Below are positions 46,391 through 55,633 of a DNA stretch of 64,000 bases, in pieces. The position numbers and the translations under genes are program-made. The DNA comes from CAHJXF01 sp038225855. GTDB taxonomy: Bacteria; Pseudomonadota; Gammaproteobacteria; Burkholderiales; Burkholderiaceae_D. Within the stretch, counting starts at the first letter, position 1. Each line of letters begins with the position of its first letter. The notes below the pieces were generated by a model, which was not told the origin of the DNA, did no database searches, and was given only the letters and a program-made list of their open reading frames with translations. The stretch covers positions 124,001 through 188,000 of the forward strand of contig JBBRQU010000002.1 in assembly GCA_038225855.1 (NCBI GenBank), given 5' to 3'.

Positions 46391-46463
46391 CGTCGTCCCT
46401 GCGAAAGCAGGGCCCGTGGCGTGGGTCGAAAGACGCTGGATTCCCGCTCGTGCGGGAACGACG
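46391..46463. repeat. REP doublet, family A
   Basis: CGTCGTCCCTGCGAAAGCAG and GGATTCCCGCTCGTGCGGGA then ACGACG face each other across about 30 bases. It fills part of the 381-bp divergent gap between ACP and the first TonB-dependent receptor. Apart from the operator-like palindromes at 46668, the rest of the gap shows nothing certain. Confidence 0.85.
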
Positions 46464-46667
46464 GGAGAAATGATAACCGACGCTTGCAACGGCATCGTTC
46501 AGCGGCATCGTTGATCCGCGCCGCACAAGATGCCGTCATTGCCGCGACCAGGTTGTCGCAAATGCCCAACATCTCCTTCAGTCGAGAGCGGAGAAAGAGG
46601 CGCGGTAGGCAAAATTCGCCGATTTTCTTGCCGATGGTCGTTAAACTCCGCGATGGAATTTACAGAG

Positions 46668-46692
46668 TGTGACAACTCGTCACAAATTGTGA
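46668..46692 (+). promoter_or_regulatory. Overlapping operator-like palindromes upstream of receptor 1
   Basis: TGTGACAACTCGTCACA and TCACAAATTGTGA overlap by five bases, 55-79 bp before the receptor start. Each is a near-perfect dyad with 5- or 6-bp arms. The spacing is one base too long for a classical CRP site. A dimeric repressor or activator is plausible. Confidence 0.4.
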
Positions 46693-46746
46693 TGAGTTCC
46701 GAACGCCCCAAACCGAGGGGCTCGTTCTTTATCCGGGAGTGGTTCG

Positions 46747-49374
46747 ATGGGGTTCAAATACAGGGCAATGCCCAAGACATTGATCGTCGCATTCGGTGCG
46801 GGCCTGACGCTCGCTGCTGCGCCAGTCGTCGCACAGCAATTGCCGCAGCGGCTCGACAAGATCGAAGTGACCGGTTCCAACATCAAGCGGACCGATACCG
46901 AAGGTGTGAACCCGGTTCAGACCATCACGCGCAAGGAAATCGAGCGGACCGGCCAGGCGACCGTCGCCGAATTGCTGCGTACGATTTCGGCCAACGCGGG
47001 ACAAAGCTACAACGAAACGTTCACCAACAGTTTTTCGCCGGGCGCATCGGGCATTGCATTGCGCGGCCTGAGCCAGAAAAATACCCTGGTGCTGTTGAAT
47101 GGTCGCCGCGTGGCGAACTATGGTTTCGCTCAAAACCTCGCGGACACGTACGTCGACCTGAACGCGATTCCGATCTCCGCGGTCGAGCGCATTGAAGTGC
47201 TGAAGGACGGCGCCTCCGCGATTTACGGCTCGGACGCCATCGCGGGAGTGGTCAACGTGATTCTCCGCAGGGATTATCAAGGCGGTGAAATCGGCGGCAG
47301 CTACGGCAAGGCCTACGAAGGCGGCATGGCCGAGAAGCAGGCCAATGCCATCATCGGATTGGGGCAGCCGGGCGTCGATCGATTCAACGTGTTGATCGCG
47401 GCGAACTACTTCAGGCGCGACCTGACCCGTTATTCCGATCGCGACTACATCAACAATCAGGACTTCCATCGCTTCGGCGGACTGAACAATAATTCCTCAG
47501 GCGCGGGCACCTATCAGCGCGCGGCTGCAGCGAACCCCAATCGCGTTCCTTTCGCGGCGTGCGGAACCAACGGCTTCCCGGGTTACGTGGCGCCGATCCA
47601 GGCATTTGCACCCACGACGCTCACGGGCAGCGTGTGCGCGTACAACCCGTCGCCCTATCTCACGCTCTTTCCCGAGTCGACGCGCGAGCAGGTCGTGGCG
47701 GCAGGCACGTTCGACATCACCCCGAACCTGCAAGCGTTCGCCGACCTGGCCTACAGCCACAACGACAACAAGCAGATCTTCACGCCGACGCCGTTCTCGA
47801 GCACCTCGGTCGCGTTCGATCCGGCCACTGGAGGCGTGCGCCGCCTCCCGGCGACGCTGCCGGTCGGCAACCCGAGCAATCCGTTCGCCGTGCCGACCAA
47901 CATCAGCTATACGTTCTTCGATATCGGTCCTCGAAATTCGGTGCTGACCTCGAAGTTCTATCGTGCGATGGCAGGGCTCAAAGGCAACTTCGGCAAGTGG
48001 GATTGGGAGTCGGCGTATCTGCATTCGGAAAGCGAGGAAGCGCAGCATGACTTCAATCGCATCGATTCGTATGTGCTCGCCAGGGTTCTGGCCAACGGCA
48101 CCTACAACTTCGTCAATCCGCAGAACAACGACCCGGCGCTGACCAATTCGCTGCGCATCAATCCGACGCGTCGTTCGCTGTCGAAGCTCGACCTGATCGA
48201 CGCCAAGACGAGCACCGAAATCGCGCGTGTGCCGGCCGGGCCGGTGGGCTTCGCGGCCGGTGTGGAATTCAAACGCGAATCGATTTCCGATCGTCCCGAT
48301 TTCCTGATCACGAACGGCAATGTGCTGGGGCAGGGGGCCACGCGCACCGATGGTTCGCGCACTGTTTCGGCGGCCTATACAGAGTTCAGCATACCGCTCG
48401 TGAAAACCGTCGAAGCATCGCTCGCGGCACGCGAAGACCACTACAGCGACTTCGGCAGCGCCTTCTCGCCGAAGGTCGGCCTGAAGTGGCAGCCGATTCA
48501 GGAATTGTTGTTCCGTGCCACGGCGTCGAAAGGTTTCCGCGCCCCTTCGCTGCCGGAAAACTCGGCGTCGAGCGCGACGTCGTTCGTGACCGTGACCGAT
48601 GCCCTGGCGCCAGGTGGTCCTGCCAACGTGACGATCTCGTCGGTATCGGCCAGCAATCCGGGTCTGAGCCCCGAGCGTTCGAAGAACTACAACGCCGGCT
48701 TCGTGTTCGCACCGGACTCGACCGGCAGCATCGGTATCGACTTCTACTCGATCGAGCAGAAGCACATCGTGGCTCGCGATTCGGCGCAGTTCATCGTCAA
48801 CAATCCGGGACTTTTCCCGGGAAAGCTGATTCGCGATCCGATCACGGGCAGCCTCATCACCGTGTTGCGTTCCTATCGAAACTTCGACGCGTTGCGCACG
48901 ATGGGCTACGACCTCGACTTCAAGAAGACACTGGTGCTTTCGTCGTTGGGAAAATTCACGCTCAACGGCAACTGGACCTATCTGCAGCGCTACAAGGTGC
49001 AGGTGTCCCTGAATGGCCCGCTCAATAGCTATGCCGGCAGCAATGACTACACCGCCTTGCCGCGTATGCGAGCCACGACGTCGCTCACTTGGGAATATCA
49101 GGCCTTCACCACGCAGCTCACCAATTACTACACCGCCGCATATTCGCAGTTCGGTTCGACCACCGGGCAGACGCGTGTTGGCGAGTATCGCCAGTACGAT
49201 CTCTCCGTCTCATGGGAGGGCATCAAGAATCTGAAGCTCTACGGGTCGGTGCAGAACCTGGGCGACACCCATCCTCCGTTCGATTCTTCGACGGGTGGCC
49301 TGCCGTTCGACTTCACGCTGTACGACGCGCGGGGCCGTTACTTCCGCGCGGGCCTGACCTACAAGTTTTTGTAG
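46747..49374 (+). CDS. TonB-dependent receptor 1
   Basis: The 875-residue outer-membrane protein has a signal peptide (about 1-33, cut after VVAQ), a plug domain opening IEVTGSNIKRTDTEGVNPVQ with the typical LNGRRV and KDGASAIYGSDAIAGVVN segments, and a 22-stranded barrel ending in the Phe/Leu-type C terminus GLTYKFL. Such receptors import large nutrients using energy from TonB. The sequence does not reveal the ligand. GGGAG precedes the ATG by eight bases. A strong terminator follows. Confidence 0.93.
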   Translation: MGFKYRAMPKTLIVAFGAGLTLAAAPVVAQQLPQRLDKIEVTGSNIKRTDTEGVNPVQTITRKEIERTGQATVAELLRTISANAGQSYNETFTNSFSPGASGIALRGLSQKNTLVLLNGRRVANYGFAQNLADTYVDLNAIPISAVERIEVLKDGASAIYGSDAIAGVVNVILRRDYQGGEIGGSYGKAYEGGMAEKQANAIIGLGQPGVDRFNVLIAANYFRRDLTRYSDRDYINNQDFHRFGGLNNNSSGAGTYQRAAAANPNRVPFAACGTNGFPGYVAPIQAFAPTTLTGSVCAYNPSPYLTLFPESTREQVVAAGTFDITPNLQAFADLAYSHNDNKQIFTPTPFSSTSVAFDPATGGVRRLPATLPVGNPSNPFAVPTNISYTFFDIGPRNSVLTSKFYRAMAGLKGNFGKWDWESAYLHSESEEAQHDFNRIDSYVLARVLANGTYNFVNPQNNDPALTNSLRINPTRRSLSKLDLIDAKTSTEIARVPAGPVGFAAGVEFKRESISDRPDFLITNGNVLGQGATRTDGSRTVSAAYTEFSIPLVKTVEASLAAREDHYSDFGSAFSPKVGLKWQPIQELLFRATASKGFRAPSLPENSASSATSFVTVTDALAPGGPANVTISSVSASNPGLSPERSKNYNAGFVFAPDSTGSIGIDFYSIEQKHIVARDSAQFIVNNPGLFPGKLIRDPITGSLITVLRSYRNFDALRTMGYDLDFKKTLVLSSLGKFTLNGNWTYLQRYKVQVSLNGPLNSYAGSNDYTALPRMRATTSLTWEYQAFTTQLTNYYTAAYSQFGSTTGQTRVGEYRQYDLSVSWEGIKNLKLYGSVQNLGDTHPPFDSSTGGLPFDFTLYDARGRYFRAGLTYKFL

Positions 49375-49394
49375 AGCGTCGTGCCGCATCGAAG

Positions 49395-49418
49395 AAGCCC
49401 GCCTCGGCGGGCTTTTTT
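49395..49418 (+). terminator. Intrinsic terminator after receptor 1
   Basis: AAGCCCGC and GCGGGCTT form a perfect 8-bp stem with a CTCG loop, followed by six T. It lies 21 bp after the stop codon. The following 260 bp up to receptor 2 contain no gene; a promoter for receptor 2 must be there, but none stands out. Confidence 0.9.
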
Positions 49419-49677
49419 GTCGGACTCGACCGCGGCCTTCGTTACAGTCTGCAAGGCAACGGCTCATTCGTAGCGAAAACCCAACACGAATCACGCAAAA
49501 ATCGCGCTTTGGGCGTTTCCGCGACCTTTTGCTTCGGTCGCGAAAGGAAGTTGGCTAGACTTAAAGCGTAGTAAGGGCTCGCCAGATTCGGTTGCACCAA
49601 ATCCCGAAAACCTTACGAATGCGTTGATGCGCGAACGTTGCTCGCCGTCGATTCCAACCGTTCTTGAAGGGGTAGCT

Positions 49678-52515
49678 ATGTTTAAAGAAGTACCTATCGC
49701 GCGCGGTTTGCGCCTGGCTTTTAACGGCGGTGTCGCAGGACTGGCACTGGTCGCGCTGCCTGCGCTCGCGCAGGATGTTCAACGCGGTGAGCGCGTCGAG
49801 GTGACAGGATCGTCGATCAAGCGCATCGACGCCGAAACGGCATTGCCGGTCACCGTCATCAAGCGTGCGGACCTCGACAAGCTCGGCGTCACGACCGCAG
49901 CCGAGTTGCTCGACCGTATTTCTTCTAACAACGGCGGAGGCTACAACGCGACGCTGGCACTCGGCGACGCGGGCAAGCCGGGATTCTCCGGCGCGTCATT
50001 GCGCGGATTGGGTTCCACCAACACGCTGGTTCTACTGAACGGTCGGCGTCTCGCGGTCTATGCGTTCGACGGCGGCGGCGTGAACCTCACGTCGATTCCG
50101 ATCGCGGCTCTGGAGCGCGTCGAAATTCTTCGCGACGGCGCATCGGCCATCTACGGAACCGACGCGATCGGCGGCGTGATCAACTTCATTACCCGCAAGG
50201 ACTATCAGGGCGGATCGGTCGAAGCGGCTTATTACTCGACCGACAGCCGAGGTGGCAACAGCTACTCGGGTACCGCAACCATAGGATTTGGCGATCTCGC
50301 CAAGAACGGCTTCAATGTGTTCGGCGTGTTCGATTATCGCAAGCAGGATGCGATTGCAGCGAATCAGCGCCGATACTCGCGTACCGCTTTTGTTCCCACC
50401 GAAGGCATCAATCGCTTGAGTTCGAATGCGATTCCCGCAAACATTTCGACGTCTGCAGGTCTGCGTAATCCTTATGCGAACGCATATCAGGGCGGAGCGG
50501 GATGCTTTCCTCCGTCATCGTTTGGTACTACCCCGGCTGATACGCGTTGCCGTTTCGATTATGCGTCGGTCATCGATATTCTTAATCCTTCCGAAGCAGG
50601 CAGCGTGCTGTTGCGCGGCACCTTGCAATTGAATGCAAACAACCAGTTGTTTGCCGAATATCTGCATAGTGAAAATCGCAACAAGTTCAAAATTTCTCCC
50701 GTACCGGTTTCAGAAGCGACGTCCTTCAATCAGGACCCGGTTCTTTATCCAAAATCCGGAAAATATTATCCCGGTAATGGTATTACTCCCGCAATTCCCG
50801 GCATCGCCGCCGACACCGGCGGATTCCCCGGCTTTGCGGATATCTATTGGCGCTCGCTTTCGGCCGGTCCCCGCACCAACGTCTCCAAAGAGAAAACCGA
50901 TCGCGGCTTGATCGGCGCCGAAGGGTCGGGATTCGGATGGGATTACAACGTCGGCCTGATGCGCGCGGAAGACCGTGTGACCGACAGTTACGTCGACGGC
51001 TGGCTTTCCGAGTCCAAACTGCTGCGCACCGGCGGCCTGACGCCGAAGCAGCCGGGCTATTCGGCTGCGGTTCTCGCCGCGGGCGGCATCGATCCGGCCA
51101 TCAACCCATGGTCGATTTCGCAGGACGCGGCTGGCCAGGCCGCCCTCGCGTTGGCAAAGATCAACCAGGTCGTACGCGTCGGCAAGTCGACGCGTGACTC
51201 GATCGACGGTCGCGCCTCGCGTGAAGTCTACAATCTGCCGGCAGGTCCGTTGGCTTTGGCGGTAGGTGCGGAGTTCCGTCGCGAAAAATTCAGCGACATT
51301 CCTGCCAACATCTTCCAATCCGGTGATCTGATCGGCAGTGGTGGCGACCTTCAACCGGTCGACGCTGACCGGCGCGTTTCGGCATTATTCGCCGAAGTGA
51401 ATATCCCCATCATCAAGAATCTCGAAGCGGGAATCGCGGCGCGTTTCGACCATTACAGCGACTTCGGCAATACCACCAATCCCAAGGTCACGCTGCGTTA
51501 TCAACCGACGACGGGGCTGTTGCTGCGCGGCTCGGCAGGCACGGGATTCCGCGCGCCGACGCTGCCGGAGTTGTTTACCGGCGTCACGCAGACCAATTCG
51601 GGCGGTGTCTATGACGATCCGTTGTACGACTCGAGCCTCGGAGCCGGTGTCAGCCGATGCGCTGTGCAATTCAACGGCATCTATTGCGGCGCGCAGTTGA
51701 AGATCAAGCAGGGCGGCAACAAGGCGCTGCAGCCGGAAAAGTCGCATCAGTTTTCGCTCGGCTTCCTGCTCGAGCCGACACGTGACGTGACGTTCGGCGC
51801 CGATTATTTCTATATCAAGCAGCGCCAACAGATCGGCATCATCAGCGGCGACACCAAACTGACGAACGCCCAGAACAATGGCTATATCGACCTGTTCAAC
51901 AGGGTGACCCGGACCAGCTCGTCGGTCTATTCGGGCGATGTCGTGACCAAGATCGATCCGATTACCGGTGTGAGCGTGATCGACTTCGTTTCGGCCAATT
52001 TCTCCAATATAGCCGAGCAGCTCACCAAGGGCGTCGATGTTTCGGCTAAATATCGTTTCCCGAAGACTACCTACGGCCAGTTCACGACCGGAATCGAAAG
52101 CACATATTTGATTTCGAGCAAGAACAAGCTGAAGGGTGACAAGGACTTCACCGAGAATGTCGGTGTCTATGCGACATTCGGCCCGGTGGTTCGCTACAAG
52201 CAAGTGATTTCGGCCAATTGGGATTACGGCCCCTGGAATGCAGCGGTCTATTACAACTGGTCGTCGGGCTATCAGGATCAGCAGTTGAATCTGGCCGGCA
52301 ATAAGCGTCAGGTGGGCGCGTATGAAACGTGGGATATCACGTCTTCGTACACAGCCTTCAAGGCGCTCAAGCTCACGCTGGGTGTTCGTAACCTGCTCGA
52401 TCGCGCCCCGCCGTTCTCGAATCAGAATGCTTACTTCCAGGTGGGCTACGATCCGACGATTGGCGATCCGCACGATCGTACGTACTACGCGCGAGTTTCC
52501 TACTCGTTCAAGTAA
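49678..52515 (+). CDS. TonB-dependent receptor 2
   Basis: A 945-residue paralogue of receptor 1: signal peptide (about 1-32, ending ALAQ), plug start VEVTGSSIKRIDAETALPVT, LNGRRLAVYAFDGGGVNL, RDGASAIYGTDAIGGVIN and a barrel ending YYARVSYSFK. AAGGGG lies about eight bases before ATG 49678, which marks the signal sequence start. It has its own terminator, so each receptor is a separate transcription unit placed before the tonB operon. Ligand unknown. Confidence 0.93.
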   Translation: MFKEVPIARGLRLAFNGGVAGLALVALPALAQDVQRGERVEVTGSSIKRIDAETALPVTVIKRADLDKLGVTTAAELLDRISSNNGGGYNATLALGDAGKPGFSGASLRGLGSTNTLVLLNGRRLAVYAFDGGGVNLTSIPIAALERVEILRDGASAIYGTDAIGGVINFITRKDYQGGSVEAAYYSTDSRGGNSYSGTATIGFGDLAKNGFNVFGVFDYRKQDAIAANQRRYSRTAFVPTEGINRLSSNAIPANISTSAGLRNPYANAYQGGAGCFPPSSFGTTPADTRCRFDYASVIDILNPSEAGSVLLRGTLQLNANNQLFAEYLHSENRNKFKISPVPVSEATSFNQDPVLYPKSGKYYPGNGITPAIPGIAADTGGFPGFADIYWRSLSAGPRTNVSKEKTDRGLIGAEGSGFGWDYNVGLMRAEDRVTDSYVDGWLSESKLLRTGGLTPKQPGYSAAVLAAGGIDPAINPWSISQDAAGQAALALAKINQVVRVGKSTRDSIDGRASREVYNLPAGPLALAVGAEFRREKFSDIPANIFQSGDLIGSGGDLQPVDADRRVSALFAEVNIPIIKNLEAGIAARFDHYSDFGNTTNPKVTLRYQPTTGLLLRGSAGTGFRAPTLPELFTGVTQTNSGGVYDDPLYDSSLGAGVSRCAVQFNGIYCGAQLKIKQGGNKALQPEKSHQFSLGFLLEPTRDVTFGADYFYIKQRQQIGIISGDTKLTNAQNNGYIDLFNRVTRTSSSVYSGDVVTKIDPITGVSVIDFVSANFSNIAEQLTKGVDVSAKYRFPKTTYGQFTTGIESTYLISSKNKLKGDKDFTENVGVYATFGPVVRYKQVISANWDYGPWNAAVYYNWSSGYQDQQLNLAGNKRQVGAYETWDITSSYTAFKALKLTLGVRNLLDRAPPFSNQNAYFQVGYDPTIGDPHDRTYYARVSYSFK

Positions 52516-52532
52516 TCGCGCATTCGCAAGTC

Positions 52533-52565
52533 AAAACCGCGGGAGCAATCCCGCGGTTTTTTTTT
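52533..52565 (+). terminator. Intrinsic terminator after receptor 2
   Basis: AAAACCGCGGG and CCCGCGGTTTT form an 11-bp perfect stem with a 6-base loop, followed by a run of T to 52565. The remaining 355 bp up to tonB hold no convincing gene. Confidence 0.92.
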
Positions 52566-52920
52566 GGGAACTTGTAGAGCGAGGCGTCTTCGGTGAAGCG
52601 GTGGTTTGCGGATAGCGACGCGCGCCGATTGCAATGCCCGGCAAGGCCTGCTATCTCCTTGTCGATGCGTGGGCTGGGCACGCGGGGCGCGAATTCGGCG
52701 ACATATGATTGATGAATCCGACGCGCTTTTTACACCGTAATTACGAGCGACCCCCGTCATCGCCTGGAGTTGATGAAACACCGGTCGATTGGTGTACCAT
52801 GGCGCCCTTTCGAGTCGGGCCTCTTACGAGGAAGTCCACTCAAATGGCGATGATTCCGTCAAACGCCGGGCGGACGTGCGCGCCTTTGCCACAATCGAAT
52901 GCGTTCTGGAGTACATCCCT

Positions 52921-53577
52921 ATGGACTACGCGCAACAGCAGCGAAATCCTGCCAAACATCTGGTTGGCATCGTTGTTGTCCTTGTCCTGCACATCGCCCT
53001 GATTTACGCGCTGGTCAGCGGCTTGGCGCGCAAGGTCGTCGAGGTAGTCAAGAAACCGCTCGAGACCCAGATCATCGAAGAGATCAAGCCGCCGCCTCCG
53101 CCGCCGCCCGAGGTTCAGCTGCCTCCGCCGCCGAAGTTCGCGGCGCCGCCCCCGCCCTATATTCCGCCGCCGGAAGTGCAGGTCAACGTCACGCCTCCGC
53201 CCAACGTGATCACGGCGACGACCAATACGCCGCCGCCCGAAGCGCCCCCGATCGCCGCGCGCGCGCCGGTAGAGGCGCCGGCGCCAGCGCCAGCCGCACC
53301 GCCCGTGACTTCCGCGCGCACGGCCTGCGCCAACTACGCGAAAGCGCTGGGCGATAGCGCCTATCCGCGTGACGCGGTCAAGGAAGGCATCGAGCGCGGC
53401 GAGGCCTTGATCCGCTTCACGGTCGGTCCGGGGGGAGAGATCAAAGACATCACGACGGTCAGCAGTTCCCACCGGGCATTCGCGCGTGCGGCAACGGCCG
53501 TTGTTCGCGAGTTGCACTGCCTCGGCCAGGGAAGAGACATCATTTTTGAAATCCCCTTTTCGTACAAGCGGGAATGA
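52921..53577 (+). CDS. tonB: Energy transducer TonB
   Basis: The 218-residue protein has one N-terminal membrane helix (LVGIVVVLVLHIALIYALVSG, with the conserved His), a long Pro-rich periplasmic spacer (residues about 50-125) and a C-terminal TonB domain (YPRDAVKEGIERGEALIRFTV-like). It couples the proton-motive force gathered by ExbB-ExbD to the outer-membrane receptors. ATG 52921 is chosen; the frame is open upstream to 52789 without TonB-like sequence. First gene of the tonB-exbB-exbD-exbD-TPR operon. Confidence 0.93.
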   Translation: MDYAQQQRNPAKHLVGIVVVLVLHIALIYALVSGLARKVVEVVKKPLETQIIEEIKPPPPPPPEVQLPPPPKFAAPPPPYIPPPEVQVNVTPPPNVITATTNTPPPEAPPIAARAPVEAPAPAPAAPPVTSARTACANYAKALGDSAYPRDAVKEGIERGEALIRFTVGPGGEIKDITTVSSSHRAFARAATAVVRELHCLGQGRDIIFEIPFSYKRE

Positions 53578-53691
53578 TCGCTGTTTGAAGGAACCGGTCG
53601 CGCAAGCGCGGTGCTGCAAGCGCGCAGCGCGCCAGGTGCGGATAACGATGCGGCGCAGCCGCGTTGAATACAGCTTCTACATGGAGAGACA

Positions 53692-54681
53692 ATGAAATTC
53701 ACCAACCGACTGCGGACCACGGTGTTCGCATGGATGTTTACCGCACTGATCGGCAGCCTCGGATTGACGCCAGTGGCCTTGGCTCAAGCGCCTGCTCCTG
53801 CAACGACGCCTTCGACAGCGGCTCCGGCAGCCGCGACGACGCCGTCAGTCACGACTGCGCCGACGACTCCCGCCGCGGTGCCCGTCGACACCAGCGCAGC
53901 GAAGACCGATGTGGCCAACGCGGCTCCAACGACCGAGTCGGTCGAGAATCCCTACGGTCTCGAAGCGCTCTGGAAAGGCGGCGACTGGGTTGCCAGAGGC
54001 ACGCTGATCATTCTCGTGATCATGTCGATGGGCACCTGGTACATCATCGTCACCAAGCTGATCGAGCAGGCCAAGCTGATGAAGCAGGCGAAGAACGCGA
54101 ACAGGACGTTCTGGAGCGCGCCCTCGGTAACCCAGGGCACCGCGACCCTCAAGCAAGGAAGCCCTTTCCGTTTCATCGCGGAGTCCGGGACGCAGGCCAC
54201 CGAACGCCATGATGGTCTCCTGGGCGAGGTCGATCTCAACACCTGGGTCACGATGTCGATTCAACGCGCGGTCGAAAACGTGCAGAACCGCCTGCAGGAC
54301 GGCCTCGCCTTCCTCGCGACGGTCGGCTCGACCGCGCCGTTCGTGGGACTGTTCGGTACGGTCTGGGGGATCTATCACGCACTGACCGCCATCGGCATCG
54401 CCGGCCAGGCGTCGATCGACAAGGTCGCCGGTCCTGTGGGCGAAGCGCTGATCATGACCGCCATGGGTCTTGCCGTTGCGGTGCCGGCGGTGCTCGGCTA
54501 CAACTGGCTGGTTCGTCGCAACAAGACCGGGATGGAGCGGGTGCGCGCATTCGGATCCGACCTGCACTCGGTCCTTCTGGGCGGCGGCACGTCGCGCATT
54601 GCGTCGAACCCGCCCCTGGCTGCGAACGCATCGGTGGCGGCCAATACTTCGCGCACGGCCGCAGTTTCGCGAATGAGCTAA
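53692..54681 (+). CDS. exbB: ExbB, MotA/TolQ/ExbB proton channel
   Basis: The 329-residue protein has a signal sequence and an Ala/Thr/Pro-rich periplasmic stretch (about 25-85), then three helices: LIILVIMSMGTWYIIV, FLATVGSTAPFVGLFGTVWG and ALIMTAMGLAVAVPAVLGYN. The long N-terminal extension is common in beta- and xanthomonad-type ExbB. With ExbD it forms the proton-driven motor for TonB. GGAGAG lies about seven bases before the ATG. Confidence 0.94.
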   Translation: MKFTNRLRTTVFAWMFTALIGSLGLTPVALAQAPAPATTPSTAAPAAATTPSVTTAPTTPAAVPVDTSAAKTDVANAAPTTESVENPYGLEALWKGGDWVARGTLIILVIMSMGTWYIIVTKLIEQAKLMKQAKNANRTFWSAPSVTQGTATLKQGSPFRFIAESGTQATERHDGLLGEVDLNTWVTMSIQRAVENVQNRLQDGLAFLATVGSTAPFVGLFGTVWGIYHALTAIGIAGQASIDKVAGPVGEALIMTAMGLAVAVPAVLGYNWLVRRNKTGMERVRAFGSDLHSVLLGGGTSRIASNPPLAANASVAANTSRTAAVSRMS

Positions 54682-54684
54682 ATC

Positions 54685-55113
54685 ATGTCGATGACCGTAG
54701 GGACGGCCGATGCGGACGACGACGAAGTGGTCTCGGCGATCAACACCACGCCGCTGGTCGACGTGATGCTGGTATTGCTGATCATTTTTCTGATCACGAT
54801 CCCGGTCGTCACGCACACGATACCGCTGCAACTCCCGAAAGAAACCGTGCTGCCCCGTCAGACCAAGCCCGAGAACGTGGTCCTCTCGGTCAACAAGGAC
54901 GGCGACGTTTTCTGGAACGAACAAAAGGTCGCCGACAACAACGCGCTGGTCGCGCGCCTGAAAAAAGTCGCGGTGCTCACTCCGCAGCCCGAAGTCCAGA
55001 TTCGCGGGGACGGAGGCGCGCGTTACGAATACGTCGGCAGGGTGGTGTTCGCATTGCAGCGCGCGGGCATCGTGAAGATCGGCTTCATCACCGAGCCACC
55101 GCCGCGCGGTTGA
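54685..55113 (+). CDS. exbD: ExbD, first copy
   Basis: The 142-residue protein has one membrane helix with the proton-carrying Asp in INTTPLVDVMLVLLIIFLI and a periplasmic domain that ends VKIGFITEPP. It starts 3 bp after the exbB stop. Together with a second, different exbD downstream it may give a mixed ExbD dimer. Confidence 0.94.
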   Translation: MSMTVGTADADDDEVVSAINTTPLVDVMLVLLIIFLITIPVVTHTIPLQLPKETVLPRQTKPENVVLSVNKDGDVFWNEQKVADNNALVARLKKVAVLTPQPEVQIRGDGGARYEYVGRVVFALQRAGIVKIGFITEPPPRG

Positions 55114-55140
55114 GCGCCGGGTCGAAGGAGAACATTTGTC

Positions 55141-55575
55141 ATGTCAATGAACGTAGGTTCATCGAGCGCCTCGGGTGAACCCGAGGTGATGGTGGATATC
55201 AACACCACGCCGCTGATCGACGTGATGCTCGTGCTCTTGATCATGCTGATCATCACGATCCCGATCCAGTTGCATGCGGTCAACCTCAACCTGCCGGCGG
55301 GCAATCCGCCGCCGCCCCCGACGCCACCGGAAGTCGTGCAGCTCGATATCGACTTCGACGGGACGGTGGTATGGAATGGTGAGGCGCTACCGACCCGTGC
55401 GGCGATGGAGACGAAGATGCAGGCCGCGATCGCTCAGCCGATACAGCCCGAGATTCACATTCGCCCCAACAAGCTGGTCGCCTATCGTTCGGTGGCGGCC
55501 GTGATGGGGTCGGCGCAGCGATTGGGATTGACCAAGATCGGCATCGTCGGCCAGGAACAGTTCATCAATAATTGA
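55141..55575 (+). CDS. exbD: ExbD, second copy
   Basis: A 144-residue paralogue of the preceding protein: INTTPLIDVMLVLLIMLII with the conserved Asp, and a periplasmic domain ending LGLTKIGIVGQEQF. Tandem exbD genes behind exbB are common in receptor-rich proteobacteria. GAAGGAG lies about nine bases before the ATG. Confidence 0.94.
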   Translation: MSMNVGSSSASGEPEVMVDINTTPLIDVMLVLLIMLIITIPIQLHAVNLNLPAGNPPPPPTPPEVVQLDIDFDGTVVWNGEALPTRAAMETKMQAAIAQPIQPEIHIRPNKLVAYRSVAAVMGSAQRLGLTKIGIVGQEQFINN

Positions 55576-55633
55576 ATTGCGCAGGTCTGATGGTGGTGTG
55601 GTGGGACCCGCAGTCTTGTCGAGGATCTCGAGC

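Noticed and set aside
46668..46684. CRP site (TGTGA-N6-TCACA)
   Set aside because: The spacer is seven bases, not six, so it is reported only as an operator-like dyad.
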